The position numbers were made by a program, and so were the translations under genes. Below the pieces are notes generated by a model that worked only from the letters and a program-made list of their open reading frames with translations, did not search any database and was not told where the DNA came from. A DNA stretch of 64,000 bases from Candidatus Homeothermus arabinoxylanisolvens (GTDB lineage Bacteria; Bacteroidota; Bacteroidia; Bacteroidales; Muribaculaceae), in the NCBI GenBank assembly GCA_001689405.1, contig LUJO01000049.1, positions 1 through 64,000 on the forward strand, in the 5' to 3' direction. Position 1 is the stretch's first letter. Each line of letters opens with the position of its first letter. Shown here piece by piece: positions 18,285-26,667 of the stretch.

Positions 18285-19037
18285 TCATTTTGTCGTTTTA
18301 CATGCACTGCAATTCGGACTGTGACTGAATTTTATGATGTTGAAATTCATGGTCCGTAAGTCAAATTTCAATAGCCGTCCTGTAAGCTGTTCACCTATGC
18401 CCGTTATATATTTTAGTGCTTCTGCGGCTTGGATGCTGCCGAGTATGCCCGGCACGACACCGAGCACCCCTGACGATGCGCTTGGCGGTATATCTTTTAT
18501 CGGAGTGTTTACTCCGAAAAGACATCGGTAGCACGGATATCCCGGAACGTATGTGAACGTATATCCTCCGTACTCTTTTATAGCTCCGTGAGAAAACGCT
18601 ATGCCGGTTTTAACGCAAGTATCGTTTATCAGATATTTTGTCTGTGACGAGTCGGTGGCATCCACAATGAAGTCGTAGCCGCCTGTTATGTCATATGCAT
18701 TTGCTTCGGTCAGCAGCTCTTCGTACACAATTGTATTTACGTCCGGATTGATACGGGCTATTGTTTCTGCGGCTGACGTGACTTTGGGCTTTCCAAGTGC
18801 CGAGGTATTGTGTATGACCTGACGCTGCAGATTGCTTATCTCGACGTTATCTCCGTCAATAAGTCCAAGTGTGCCTACGCCGGCTGCCGCAAGATATAGC
18901 GCCGCGGGTGATCCGAGACCTCCGAGGCCTACGACAAGTACCCGGGCTTCGGCTAATAGCCGTTGTCCTTCTGTGCCGACTTCCGGAAGCATCAGATGCC
19001 GTGCATAACGTTCTTTTTGTTGCGGTGATAGTGTCAT
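18285..19037 (-). CDS. E1-like adenylyltransferase, MoeB/ThiF/HesA family
   Basis: A 250-residue ubiquitin-activating-like enzyme that adenylates the C-terminal glycine of a small sulfur carrier such as MoaD or ThiS. The nucleotide-binding GLGGLG is at residues 37-42. VDATDSSQTKYLIND is the conserved loop, and two Cys pairs (Cys169/172 and Cys243/246) form the structural zinc site. No C-terminal rhodanese domain is present. It lies 10 nt after metY with no thi, moa or carrier gene nearby, so its partner may belong to sulfur transfer for homocysteine synthesis. MoeB or ThiF in cofactor synthesis remains possible. Confidence 0.85.
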   Translation of the reverse strand: MTLSPQQKERYARHLMLPEVGTEGQRLLAEARVLVVGLGGLGSPAALYLAAAGVGTLGLIDGDNVEISNLQRQVIHNTSALGKPKVTSAAETIARINPDVNTIVYEELLTEANAYDITGGYDFIVDATDSSQTKYLINDTCVKTGIAFSHGAIKEYGGYTFTYVPGYPCYRCLFGVNTPIKDIPPSASSGVLGVVPGILGSIQAAEALKYITGIGEQLTGRLLKFDLRTMNFNIIKFSHSPNCSACKTTK

Positions 19038-19047
19038 GTATTATTGT

Positions 19048-20334
19048 TTATATATTATCAAGTGCCTGCGCTATGTCGTCGATTATGTCATCGATGTGTT
19101 CCGTGCCTATCGACAGTCGTATCGAGCCGGGGTATATGCCCTGTTGGGCCTTTTGGCTGTCACTAAGCTGTGAGTGGGTGGTCGATGCGGGGTGAATGGC
19201 AAGTGACTTTACATCGGCGACATTTGCGAGAAGCGAGAATATTTTCAGTGAGTCAATGATGCGGTGGGCTGCATCGCGGCCGCCCTCAACTTCAAAGGTG
19301 AATATCGAGCCTGCTCCGTAAGGGAAAAAACGCTTGTACAGCTCATGGTCGGGGTGTGATTCGAGAGCGGGGTGGTTGACGCTTTTCACTTTGGGGTGCT
19401 TTGAGAGAAACTCTACGACACGCAGTGCATTGGCTACGTGGCGTTCTACGCGGAGCGACAGGGTCTCTATGCCTTGTAGCAGTATGAATGCGTTAAACGG
19501 GCTGAGGGCAGCTCCGGTATCACGCAGAAGTACCGCGCGTATACGTGTCACGTAGGCGGCTTTGCCGGCTACGTCGGTGAATACCGTTCCGTGATAAGAG
19601 GGGTCTGGGCTTGTCAGCTGCGGAAATTTGCCCGATGCTTTCCAGTCAAAATTCCCGCTGTCCACTATGACGCCGCCGAGTGACGTGCCGTGGCCTCCGA
19701 GAAACTTGGTCGCCGAGTGTACGACAATGTCGGCTCCGTGTTCGATAGGACGGAACAGGTAGGGCGTGGCGAATGTATTGTCGACTACCAGCGGAATTCC
19801 GTGGCCGTGGGCTATTTCGGCAAGCCGGTCAATGTCAATCACGTTGGAGTTGGGGTTGCCGAGAGTTTCTATAAATATGGCTTTGGTCTCCGGTTTTATG
19901 GCTCGTGCAAAATTATCGGTATCTGACGGGTCTACAAAGGTGGATGTTATGCCGTAGTCGGCCAGTGTATGTTCGATAAGATTGTAGCTTCCTCCGTATA
20001 TGGTACGGGCCGCGACTATGTGGTCGCCGCTATGTGCGAGGTTGAGCAGGGCGTATGTTATGGCTGCCGCTCCCGATGCCACCGCTAATGCGGCAACTCC
20101 ACCCTCAAGTGCGGCGACGCGCTGTTCGAGCACATCCTGTGTGGGGTTGGTAAGACGCCCGTATATATTGCCGGCATCACGAAGCCCGAACCGGGCCTCG
20201 GCGTGGGCCGAGTTGTCAAATACATACGATGTGGTCTGGTAAATAGGTACTGCACGTGCTCCGGTGGCGGAGTCGGGATTTTCCTGACCTGCATGAAGCT
20301 GAATAGTCTCGAAATGTAATTTTTTGTCTGCCAT
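19048..20334 (-). CDS. metY: O-acetylhomoserine sulfhydrylase (aminocarboxypropyltransferase)
   Basis: A 428-residue Cys/Met-metabolism PLP enzyme that makes homocysteine from O-acetylhomoserine and sulfide or a sulfur donor. Lys210 in SATKFLGGHGTSLGG is the PLP lysine. The start motif FETIQLHAGQ, the early YQTTSYVF segment and the C-terminal VSIGTEHIDDI-like end (here SIGTEHIDDIIDDI) identify the MetY branch, and 428 residues is the usual MetY length. A divergent Lrp-type regulator and palindromic sites lie just upstream. The E1-like gene follows 10 nt downstream. Confidence 0.93.
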   Translation of the reverse strand: MADKKLHFETIQLHAGQENPDSATGARAVPIYQTTSYVFDNSAHAEARFGLRDAGNIYGRLTNPTQDVLEQRVAALEGGVAALAVASGAAAITYALLNLAHSGDHIVAARTIYGGSYNLIEHTLADYGITSTFVDPSDTDNFARAIKPETKAIFIETLGNPNSNVIDIDRLAEIAHGHGIPLVVDNTFATPYLFRPIEHGADIVVHSATKFLGGHGTSLGGVIVDSGNFDWKASGKFPQLTSPDPSYHGTVFTDVAGKAAYVTRIRAVLLRDTGAALSPFNAFILLQGIETLSLRVERHVANALRVVEFLSKHPKVKSVNHPALESHPDHELYKRFFPYGAGSIFTFEVEGGRDAAHRIIDSLKIFSLLANVADVKSLAIHPASTTHSQLSDSQKAQQGIYPGSIRLSIGTEHIDDIIDDIAQALDNI

Positions 20335-20364
20335 GATTAAAATCGTTTAGTGTTTGTTTTTTGA

Positions 20365-20395
20365 CAAAATTACATGCTGTAGAAATATAATCCAA
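20365..20395 (-). promoter_or_regulatory. metY promoter
   Basis: On the minus strand, -33 TTG (20393-20395) and -7 TAATTTTG (20365-20372) are spaced 20 bp apart. The -33 element lies inside the left half of a TCCAAT...ATTGGA inverted repeat, consistent with control by the neighbouring Lrp-family protein. Confidence 0.6.
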
Positions 20396-20426
20396 TATAT
20401 TTCGTGAAATTGGAATATTATTCTAA
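20391..20426. promoter_or_regulatory. Candidate Lrp-family operator, metY/lrp intergenic
   Basis: Two overlapping dyads are visible: TCCAAT (20391-20396) with ATTGGA (20409-20414), and GAATATTATTC (20413-20423), extended as TTGGAATATTATTCTAA. AT-rich imperfect palindromes of this type fit Lrp/AsnC binding. They sit between the two divergent -7 boxes. Confidence 0.5.
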
Positions 20427-20431
20427 TTTTG
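20424..20431 (+). promoter_or_regulatory. -7 box for the Lrp-family regulator
   Basis: TAATTTTG on the plus strand, 49 nt before the ATG at 20481, abutting the GAATATTATTC palindrome. Confidence 0.55.
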
Positions 20432-20480
20432 CATTTATGCCGGAAAATTACTCTTAAAACCGGTTTGTAAATATACTCGT

Positions 20481-20987
20481 ATGGAAAAAAATTCTACCGC
20501 CGTTTCCCGTCTTGACGCTGTCGACATAGCCTTGCTTCGCGAGTTGCAGAAAAACTGCCGTCTGACAGTCAAAGAACTTTCGGCAGCGGTCAATCTTTCG
20601 CCGACACCAGTGTTTGAGCGTCTGAAGCGCCTTGAACAATCGGGCTATATATTGCGCTACGTGGCAGTGCTTGACGCCGACATGCTCAACTGCGGCCTGA
20701 TAGTGTTCTGCAATGTGAAAATGCGTCGTATAAACCGCGACATTGCCGAACAGTTTGTTAATCGCATAGCGGAGATACCTGAAGTAACCGAATGTTACAA
20801 TATTTCCGGAGCCTTTGACTTCATGCTGAAAATCCATGCCCCCGACATGAAATACTATCAGGAGTTTGTGCTCAACGTGCTTGGCACTATCGACTTCGTG
20901 GCTTCGATTGAAAGCACCTTTGTCATGGCCAAGGTAAAGGATTGCTGTGGCTTGCCGTTGCCTTCGCCCGACATGTGTCATCGTTGA
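20481..20987 (+). CDS. Lrp/AsnC family transcriptional regulator
   Basis: A 168-residue regulator. The N-terminal winged HTH (LDAVDIALLRELQKNCRLTV, then NLSPTPVFERLKRLEQSGYI) is followed by an RAM/AsnC ligand-binding domain with the VTECYNISGAFDFMLKI motif. Such proteins bind DNA as multimers and respond to amino acids. Being divergent from metY with dyads in between, it probably controls methionine/cysteine-linked genes and itself; the ligand is inferred. The C terminus carries Cys and Pro residues (CCGLPLPSPDMCHR) beyond the usual domain. Confidence 0.92.
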   Translation: MEKNSTAVSRLDAVDIALLRELQKNCRLTVKELSAAVNLSPTPVFERLKRLEQSGYILRYVAVLDADMLNCGLIVFCNVKMRRINRDIAEQFVNRIAEIPEVTECYNISGAFDFMLKIHAPDMKYYQEFVLNVLGTIDFVASIESTFVMAKVKDCCGLPLPSPDMCHR

Positions 20988-21004
20988 CGTTGCCGCGATT
21001 GATA

Positions 21005-21048
21005 AAGGAGAGAGGCCGTACGCCACACAGTCGTCACGGCCTCTCCTT
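21005..21048. terminator. Bidirectional terminator between the Lrp gene and dcp
   Basis: Inverted repeat with arms around GAGAGGCCGT (21010-21019) and ACGGCCTCTC (21036-21045), flanked by AAGG and CTT, between two convergent genes. Confidence 0.7.
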
Positions 21049-21062
21049 ATATCGATAAGATT

Positions 21063-23231
21063 TTATTTTCCTTCGGGAGTTTTGATGTTGCCCGGTTTGG
21101 CCGGTTCGTTAATCAGGCCACGGTTGCGCAGAAGGGCTTCGGGAGTCGGCTTCTTGCCGCGGAACTTGATATACAGCTCCATCGGATCGTCACTTCCGCC
21201 GGCTTCAAGAACATTCTCTTTGAACGCTTTTGCCGTTGCCGGATCAAATATGCCTTTTTCCTTAAACAGTTCGAAGCCGTCTGTATCAAGTACTTCTGCC
21301 CACAGATAGGTATAATAGCCTGAAGCATATCCGTCGCTTCCGAATATATGCTTGAAGTAGGGGCTGCGGTAGCGGTACTGTACCTCTTTGGGCATATTCA
21401 GTTTCTCGGCTACAGCTTTTTCAAAGCCTTCTATGTCTACATTTTCGGTATCGGTAAGTTTGCCCCACTGCAGGTCAAGAAGTGCGGCACCGGCAAGTTC
21501 CGTGGTAGTGAACCCCTGATTATGAGTGGCAGCCGCCTGAAGTTTGCTTATAAGAGCGTCAGGTATTGTTTCGCCGGTCTTGTAATGCTTGGCAAACATC
21601 TTGAGCATTTCCGGTTCCATGGCCCAATGTTCATGTATCTGCGAGGGGAGTTCCACAAAGTCGCGGTCAACGTTGGTGCCGGCCTGACTTTTGTATTTGG
21701 CACGCGATAACATGCCGTGAAGGCCGTGGCCGAATTCATGGAACATTGTCTCCACTTCGTCAAGCGTCAGCAGCGACGGGGTTTCGGCAGTGGCGGGAGT
21801 GAAGTTGCACACGTTGAATATAATAGGACGTTCTACATTGTCGCCGTCAACGAACGAGCCTTTGAATTCGCTCATCCAAGCTCCCTGACGTTTGCTCGCA
21901 CGGGTGAAATAGTCGGTCATGAATACCGCTACATGCTTGCCTTCGGCATCTTTTACATCATAGACCGTTACCTCGGGGTAGTACTTGGGTGCGTCGGGCA
22001 TCTCGGTAAATGTCACTCCATATAGACGGTTGGCCATCTCGAAAATGCCTTTGCGTACATTATCTATATGGAAGTACTGGCGTACTTCGTCCTCATCAAG
22101 ATTGAACTTGTCTTTGCGCACCTTTTCAGCATAGTAATAGTAGTCCCACGGTTCGATGGTGAACGTGTTGCCCTCTTTATTGCTGAGCGCTTGCATTTCG
22201 GCTACCTCTTCCTTTACACGAGCTATGGCCGGCTTCCATATCTGCATGAGGAGCTCCTCAGCATTGGCTACGTTCTTGGCCATGACGTTGGCGGTCATGT
22301 AGTCGGCGTATGTGTCATATCCGAGCAGTTTGGCTTTACGGGCACGTAATTTCAGTATCTCGGCTATTACGGGGTAGTTGTTGTATTCACCTGACGATGC
22401 GAGAGTAGTGTAGCCCTTGTACATCTTTTCGCGCAGACCGCGGTTGTCGGCATACTGGAGAAGCGGCAGACGGCTCGGCGCATGCAGGGTAAACACCCAC
22501 TTGCCGTCAAGGCCGCGCTTGGTCGCTTCTTCGGCGGCGACGGCTACGCTGGTTGCGGGAAGTCCGCTTAACTCCTCCTCATTTTCAACTACAATTGAAA
22601 ACGCATTGGTAGCTGAAAGCAGGTTTTTGTTGAATTTAAGATACAGGTCGGCGAGTTTGCCGTTAAGCTCTTTGAGTTCCGACTTCTTGGCATCGTCGAG
22701 CAGAGCACCGTTGCGTACCATGCTCTCGTATGACTTTTCTATGAGCAGCCGCTGCGATTTGTCGTAGTTCATCTTGTCGCGGTTGTCGTACAGCACTTTG
22801 ATGCGTTCAAAGAGTTTGGGGTTCATCGCTATCTCGTCGCTGTGTTTCGATACCAGCGGATAGAATTCTTCGCCGATAGCATTCATCTCGGGCGAAGAGT
22901 TGGATTCGTCAAGATTGAAAAATACGGCACATACTTTATCGAGAATAGGACCGCTATGATCGAGCGCGATAATGGTGTTCTCGAGTGTCGGTGCTTCCGT
23001 ATTGCCGGCAATGGCCTCTACGGCTCTTTTCTGTTGTTCTATACCGGCTTTCAGTGCAGGCAGATAGTCGGCATAGGTGATTTTGTCAAACGGCGGTATG
23101 TCATAAGGAGTGTCATACTCGCTCAGGAACGGATTTTTTTGTTTATCCATCGCGTTGGTGATGATTGCCGTGGCTGCCGAAACACCTGTGATCAGCAGCG
23201 CCGAGGCAAGGATTAATTTTAGTTTTTTCAT
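21063..23231 (-). CDS. dcp: M3 family peptidyl-dipeptidase (Dcp-like)
   Basis: A 722-residue zinc metallopeptidase of the thimet oligopeptidase family. HEFGH holds the zinc ligands His498 and His502 and the general base Glu499. Downstream the typical QWAMEPE-like region (here EHWAMEPEMLKMF) and SDGYASGYYTYLWAEVLD follow. An N-terminal signal peptide (MKKLKLILASALLITGVSAA) sends it to the periplasm, where it would clip dipeptides from peptide C termini. The start at 23231 is preferred to a TTG two codons upstream. It is alone in its transcript, convergent with the regulator. Confidence 0.92.
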   Translation of the reverse strand: MKKLKLILASALLITGVSAATAIITNAMDKQKNPFLSEYDTPYDIPPFDKITYADYLPALKAGIEQQKRAVEAIAGNTEAPTLENTIIALDHSGPILDKVCAVFFNLDESNSSPEMNAIGEEFYPLVSKHSDEIAMNPKLFERIKVLYDNRDKMNYDKSQRLLIEKSYESMVRNGALLDDAKKSELKELNGKLADLYLKFNKNLLSATNAFSIVVENEEELSGLPATSVAVAAEEATKRGLDGKWVFTLHAPSRLPLLQYADNRGLREKMYKGYTTLASSGEYNNYPVIAEILKLRARKAKLLGYDTYADYMTANVMAKNVANAEELLMQIWKPAIARVKEEVAEMQALSNKEGNTFTIEPWDYYYYAEKVRKDKFNLDEDEVRQYFHIDNVRKGIFEMANRLYGVTFTEMPDAPKYYPEVTVYDVKDAEGKHVAVFMTDYFTRASKRQGAWMSEFKGSFVDGDNVERPIIFNVCNFTPATAETPSLLTLDEVETMFHEFGHGLHGMLSRAKYKSQAGTNVDRDFVELPSQIHEHWAMEPEMLKMFAKHYKTGETIPDALISKLQAAATHNQGFTTTELAGAALLDLQWGKLTDTENVDIEGFEKAVAEKLNMPKEVQYRYRSPYFKHIFGSDGYASGYYTYLWAEVLDTDGFELFKEKGIFDPATAKAFKENVLEAGGSDDPMELYIKFRGKKPTPEALLRNRGLINEPAKPGNIKTPEGK

Positions 23232-23259
23232 TTGCAAAAAAGTATAAGAAATTGGTTAT

Positions 23260-24387
23260 TTACTCTTTGTTGTCCCGGATGAATGTGGCTGTAAGCGGAT
23301 AGTGGTCGGAGCTGCGTATGTCGCCGCGTCTTATATCTATCGCCTTCAGGTTGCCACGATACAATATGTGGTCGATGCGGAAATAAAAACGATTGGTATT
23401 GTATGTTATGACGGGTCCGAACGCACAGTCGGAGTACGCGTCGCGCAGTCCGCAGCTTTTGATGGTGCGGTAGGCATAGCTCCCGGGCACGTCATTGAAG
23501 TCGCCTACAAGTATCACATTATCGCGTTGTCCCGACAGGAAGTCTTTTATACTTTGCGCCTGCTCCGCACGTGTGATGAATGCATTGGATAATTTGCCTA
23601 TCAGGTCGTTTTTTACCTTTGTCAGTTCCGATTTGGTAGGCCGCATGTCTTTGTCGGTAAGGTCACGGTACAGTTCCTTGTCGTCGGGAGTAAGCCCTAT
23701 CGACTGCAGATGACAGTTTATCACCGTAGTCGCATGGCCGTCTATGTTCACTTCGTAAGCGGTATAGTGTCCCGAACCCCAGTCAGGTTGAGGCGTGTCG
23801 ATGACTTCAAACGGATACTTTGACAATAAAGTCTCGCCGGCACGGTCAGGCTGTTCCGTATAATAAGGATAAATGGCGGCGATAGAATCGCGTTGGGCTT
23901 TGTTGCCGTATGCTCCGGGACCGTGCAGGGGGGCGGCCTCCTGAAGACACACGATGTCGGCACCGCTGTTTATTATATACGACAAAGTGCGGTTGCCCCA
24001 TGAAGGAGACGCTCCTTCGTTGTCGCGAAATCCGAGTACATTGTATGTTAATACGGAGAACTCTGTTTCCTTTTCTTCGGGAGTAAGAGAACCGAAATTG
24101 AAGTTAACCGGAAATATAGTCAGGAGAGGGCCGGCACAAAGCAGCAGTGTTATCCCGAACATTACGGTAAGGCGTTTTACGGCAATGAAATTTATGGCAA
24201 GAAGTATGGCCGACAGTATGACCCAGCCGCCGAATGTCATGTTGGCAAGCTGTGTGAGAGGAAATACACGTGGCGGTATGTAGCCTCCGTATGCGGCCAG
24301 CAGTGTACATAGCGCCACGAGCACGTTGATGCCCACCCATACTGCGAGTATGGATGATCTAAGTACCGATGTTATGCTTCTGCTCAT
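23260..24387 (-). CDS. Membrane-anchored endonuclease/exonuclease/phosphatase family protein
   Basis: A 375-residue protein. Three hydrophobic segments occupy residues 10-95. An EEP-superfamily domain follows, with motifs LTYNVLGFRDN, LQEAAP, the metal and catalytic GDFNDVPGS and a terminal SDHYPLTATF. EEP enzymes cleave phosphodiesters in DNA, RNA or lipids, and the substrate here is unknown. It starts 17 nt after the second rhomboid gene. The rhomboid-rhomboid-EEP order suggests a three-gene membrane operon. Confidence 0.85.
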   Translation of the reverse strand: MSRSITSVLRSSILAVWVGINVLVALCTLLAAYGGYIPPRVFPLTQLANMTFGGWVILSAILLAINFIAVKRLTVMFGITLLLCAGPLLTIFPVNFNFGSLTPEEKETEFSVLTYNVLGFRDNEGASPSWGNRTLSYIINSGADIVCLQEAAPLHGPGAYGNKAQRDSIAAIYPYYTEQPDRAGETLLSKYPFEVIDTPQPDWGSGHYTAYEVNIDGHATTVINCHLQSIGLTPDDKELYRDLTDKDMRPTKSELTKVKNDLIGKLSNAFITRAEQAQSIKDFLSGQRDNVILVGDFNDVPGSYAYRTIKSCGLRDAYSDCAFGPVITYNTNRFYFRIDHILYRGNLKAIDIRRGDIRSSDHYPLTATFIRDNKE

Positions 24388-24404
24388 ATGTCTCTGTCTC
24401 TTTG

Positions 24405-25310
24405 TTACTTTATGCGTCGGCTTATGTCAAACAGCCGCTTTTTCTCTTCGGCGCTAAGTGCTCCGTAACCCGACTTTTTGACTTTGTCGAGAATCTCGTC
24501 AAGAGATGTCTCGTCGGCCTTTGACGATGTCTTGGCTTTTTCGGAAGCTCCTGAAGCGGTGCCGGTGCGGTATGAGGTGCCTCCCGATTGTCTGCTGTTC
24601 GCTTTGGGCTGTCGCGGAGCCGTCATGCGTTTCCACAAATTAACAACTGAATCAGTCATGGAGTTGAACGGAGCGGCTATATTGACGCCTTTACGCTGTG
24701 CTATTGCGTAAATAGCCCCGGTTATTGCTCCGCCTATGTGTGCCATATGTCCGCCCCCGTTATTGCCGCCCATGCTTAGCAGATCTATGGCTATCGTAAT
24801 TATGGCAAGCCACTTCAGCGATATCTCGCCTAAAAAAAGAAGGCCTACTTTATAGTCGGGTTGTCTTATGGCTGTTGCCGTGACGATGGCAAGTACTGAT
24901 GCCGATGAACCGATAAGAAGTCCGTAGGTGTCCATTGCCGCGTAGCCGGCAATAAACAGTGCCGCTCCGCCCAAGCCACCGTATATATATAGCGCACACA
25001 TGTTTTTGGATGAGTCGGCAAGCAAAAATATCGATCCAAACCAATAAAGCCATACCATGTTGAACAGCAGATGCAAAAAGTCATACTGCGAGAACATATA
25101 GGTGAACACAGTCCATGGCCTGACAGCAAGGGCTGAAAGCTGCGAGGGCATCTCCACCAGACCGAGCGCGAGCTGTGCCGGCTGGCCGCTTATCGACAGT
25201 ATGAGAGTGGCGATATTCAGTATTATGAATACCGCTATGTTGACAAATACGAGTTTTATGAGCATGGACCCGTATCGCCATTTATAACGCAGATTGTCAA
25301 TAATATCCAT
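24405..25310 (-). CDS. Rhomboid family intramembrane protease with C-terminal DUF6576-like tail
   Basis: A 301-residue membrane protein with about six transmembrane helices. The catalytic dyad is probably Ser136 in GSSAS and His191 in HMAHIGG. The glycine that usually follows the serine is alanine here, so activity needs testing. A soluble tail of about 90 residues ends in SLDEILDKVKKSGYGALSAE, resembling DUF6576. The start lies inside the upstream rhomboid gene (14-bp overlap) and is preceded by a full AGGAGG Shine-Dalgarno, unusual in Bacteroidota and consistent with translational reinitiation. Confidence 0.88.
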   Translation of the reverse strand: MDIIDNLRYKWRYGSMLIKLVFVNIAVFIILNIATLILSISGQPAQLALGLVEMPSQLSALAVRPWTVFTYMFSQYDFLHLLFNMVWLYWFGSIFLLADSSKNMCALYIYGGLGGAALFIAGYAAMDTYGLLIGSSASVLAIVTATAIRQPDYKVGLLFLGEISLKWLAIITIAIDLLSMGGNNGGGHMAHIGGAITGAIYAIAQRKGVNIAAPFNSMTDSVVNLWKRMTAPRQPKANSRQSGGTSYRTGTASGASEKAKTSSKADETSLDEILDKVKKSGYGALSAEEKKRLFDISRRIK

Positions 25311-26070
25311 TGCCTCCTACTATGCCTTTGCGTTTCCAGTGCAGAATGATGAAGAAGCCGAATATCATGCCGCCGAGGTGAGCGAAGTGCGCTATGCCGT
25401 CAGATGCGGAGCTCAGGCCGAGTGATAGCTCTATCAGGCCGTATCCGAGCACCATCCACTTCGCTTTTATAGGAACGGGTATAAACATGAGGTACAGCGG
25501 ACGGTTGGGAAACAGCATGCCGAATGCAAGCAGCACTCCGTATATGGCTCCCGATGCTCCTACGGTGACGAGAGCGTTCTCAATGTTCTGCTTGAGGTGC
25601 ATCAGCTCCACGGGCGATATGTATGATTTGGCCTGCTCCATGCTCATGCCGTTGGCGTGAGCGAAGTTGGCTATTATCATCTCTACGTTTTTGGTTATGT
25701 AGGAGTTCATCATCAGGGCCCATGTGAGTTCCTGTATGATGGCAGCCCCTATGCCGCATGATATGTAGTAGAACAGGAAACGCTTGCCTCCGAGCACTCG
25801 CTCAAGTGTTATGCCGAACATGAACAGAGTGAACATGTTGAAAAACAGGTGGGCTATGCCTTGTGTGGAGTGCATGAACATATAGCTTATCACCTGAATG
25901 ACATTGAAGTCGGGTGCGGTGATGTAGTGGAGGCCTCCGTAACGTACGAAGTCTATGCCGAGTCTGTCGGGCAATACCATCATAGCCAGCCATATGATGG
26001 CATTGATTATAATCAGGTTTTTGGTTACAGGCGGTATTACGCCGAAAAATGAACCACCGTTTCTTATCAT
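25297..26070 (-). CDS. Rhomboid family intramembrane serine protease
   Basis: A 257-residue polytopic protein with the canonical rhomboid dyad Ser173 in GASGAIYG and His231 in FAHLGG. The loop residues HSTQGIAHLFFNMFTLFMFG supply the conserved His/Asn of the oxyanion region. It should cleave transmembrane segments in the inner membrane; substrates are unknown. The start is the ATG at 26070; a TTG two codons upstream is part of a -7 box. First gene of the rhomboid-rhomboid-EEP operon. Confidence 0.92.
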   Translation of the reverse strand: MIRNGGSFFGVIPPVTKNLIIINAIIWLAMMVLPDRLGIDFVRYGGLHYITAPDFNVIQVISYMFMHSTQGIAHLFFNMFTLFMFGITLERVLGGKRFLFYYISCGIGAAIIQELTWALMMNSYITKNVEMIIANFAHANGMSMEQAKSYISPVELMHLKQNIENALVTVGASGAIYGVLLAFGMLFPNRPLYLMFIPVPIKAKWMVLGYGLIELSLGLSSASDGIAHFAHLGGMIFGFFIILHWKRKGIVGGNGYY

Positions 26071-26073
26071 TCT

Positions 26074-26109
26074 CAAATATAAAAATGTTGATTTGCGTTT
26101 ACAAATTTA
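26074..26109 (-). promoter_or_regulatory. Two -7 boxes before the rhomboid operon
   Basis: On the minus strand TAAATTTG (26102-26109) and TATATTTG (26074-26081) both match TAnnTTTG. The proximal one ends 3 nt before the ATG and would give a leaderless mRNA; the distal one would give a leader of about 27 nt. Sequence alone does not decide which is used. Confidence 0.5.
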
Positions 26110-26214
26110 CTCAAAATATCCCGTTTTACACCCCTCCGCCAAATAATTGCGCCATATAGGAGCTATTTTTCGCATTTTTTTTGCAAAAAATATTTTTATT
26201 TAAAAATTTCACGT

Positions 26215-26222
26215 TATATTTG
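26215..26222 (+). promoter_or_regulatory. -7 box for the HU gene
   Basis: TATATTTG on the plus strand, 42 nt before the ATG at 26265, inside a very A/T-rich upstream region with A-runs and T-runs that could raise promoter strength. Confidence 0.6.
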
Positions 26223-26264
26223 TAACATCTAAACGATTGTAAATCCATTTAATTTATCACAATT

Positions 26265-26537
26265 ATGAACAAAACAGACTTGGTCAATGCCATTGCAGAG
26301 AAGGCTAACCTAACAAAAGTTGATGCAAAGAACGCACTTGATGCTTGCCTTGAAGCTATCGCAGGAGCATTGGAGAGTGATGACAAGGTCGCTCTTATCG
26401 GATTCGGTACATTTGCCGTTACTGAAAAGGGTGCACGCACAGGCATCAATCCCCGCACAAAAGAAACTATTAACATTCCCGCCCGCAAAGTTGTTAAATT
26501 TAAGCCGGGTGCCGAACTTGCCTCTAAGGTAAACTAA
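26265..26537 (+). CDS. HU/IHF family DNA-binding protein
   Basis: A 90-residue nucleoid protein. It begins MNKTDLVNAIAEKANLTKVD and has the HU signature GFGTFAVTEKGARTGINPRT, whose beta-arm inserts in the DNA minor groove, followed by IPARKVVKFKPG. It bends and compacts DNA as a dimer. Codon bias suggests high expression. It stands alone with its own promoter and a downstream hairpin. Confidence 0.96.
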   Translation: MNKTDLVNAIAEKANLTKVDAKNALDACLEAIAGALESDDKVALIGFGTFAVTEKGARTGINPRTKETINIPARKVVKFKPGAELASKVN

Positions 26538-26579
26538 TATTTCTTTAAGAAGTATATTTAAAATACTTGACCTTATCTG

Positions 26580-26620
26580 ATACGACCGCTGCTATCGCTT
26601 ATGCGTAATGGCGGTCGTAT
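26580..26620 (+). terminator. Probable terminator after the HU gene
   Basis: Inverted repeat ACGACCGC ... GCGGTCGT (about 26581-26619) with a long, partly paired loop, 43 nt after the stop. The T-tract after it is weak. Confidence 0.45.
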
Positions 26621-26667
26621 TGTGTACTTATAAAACAGAGGTTTATCCAAAACAAATTATATAGAAG

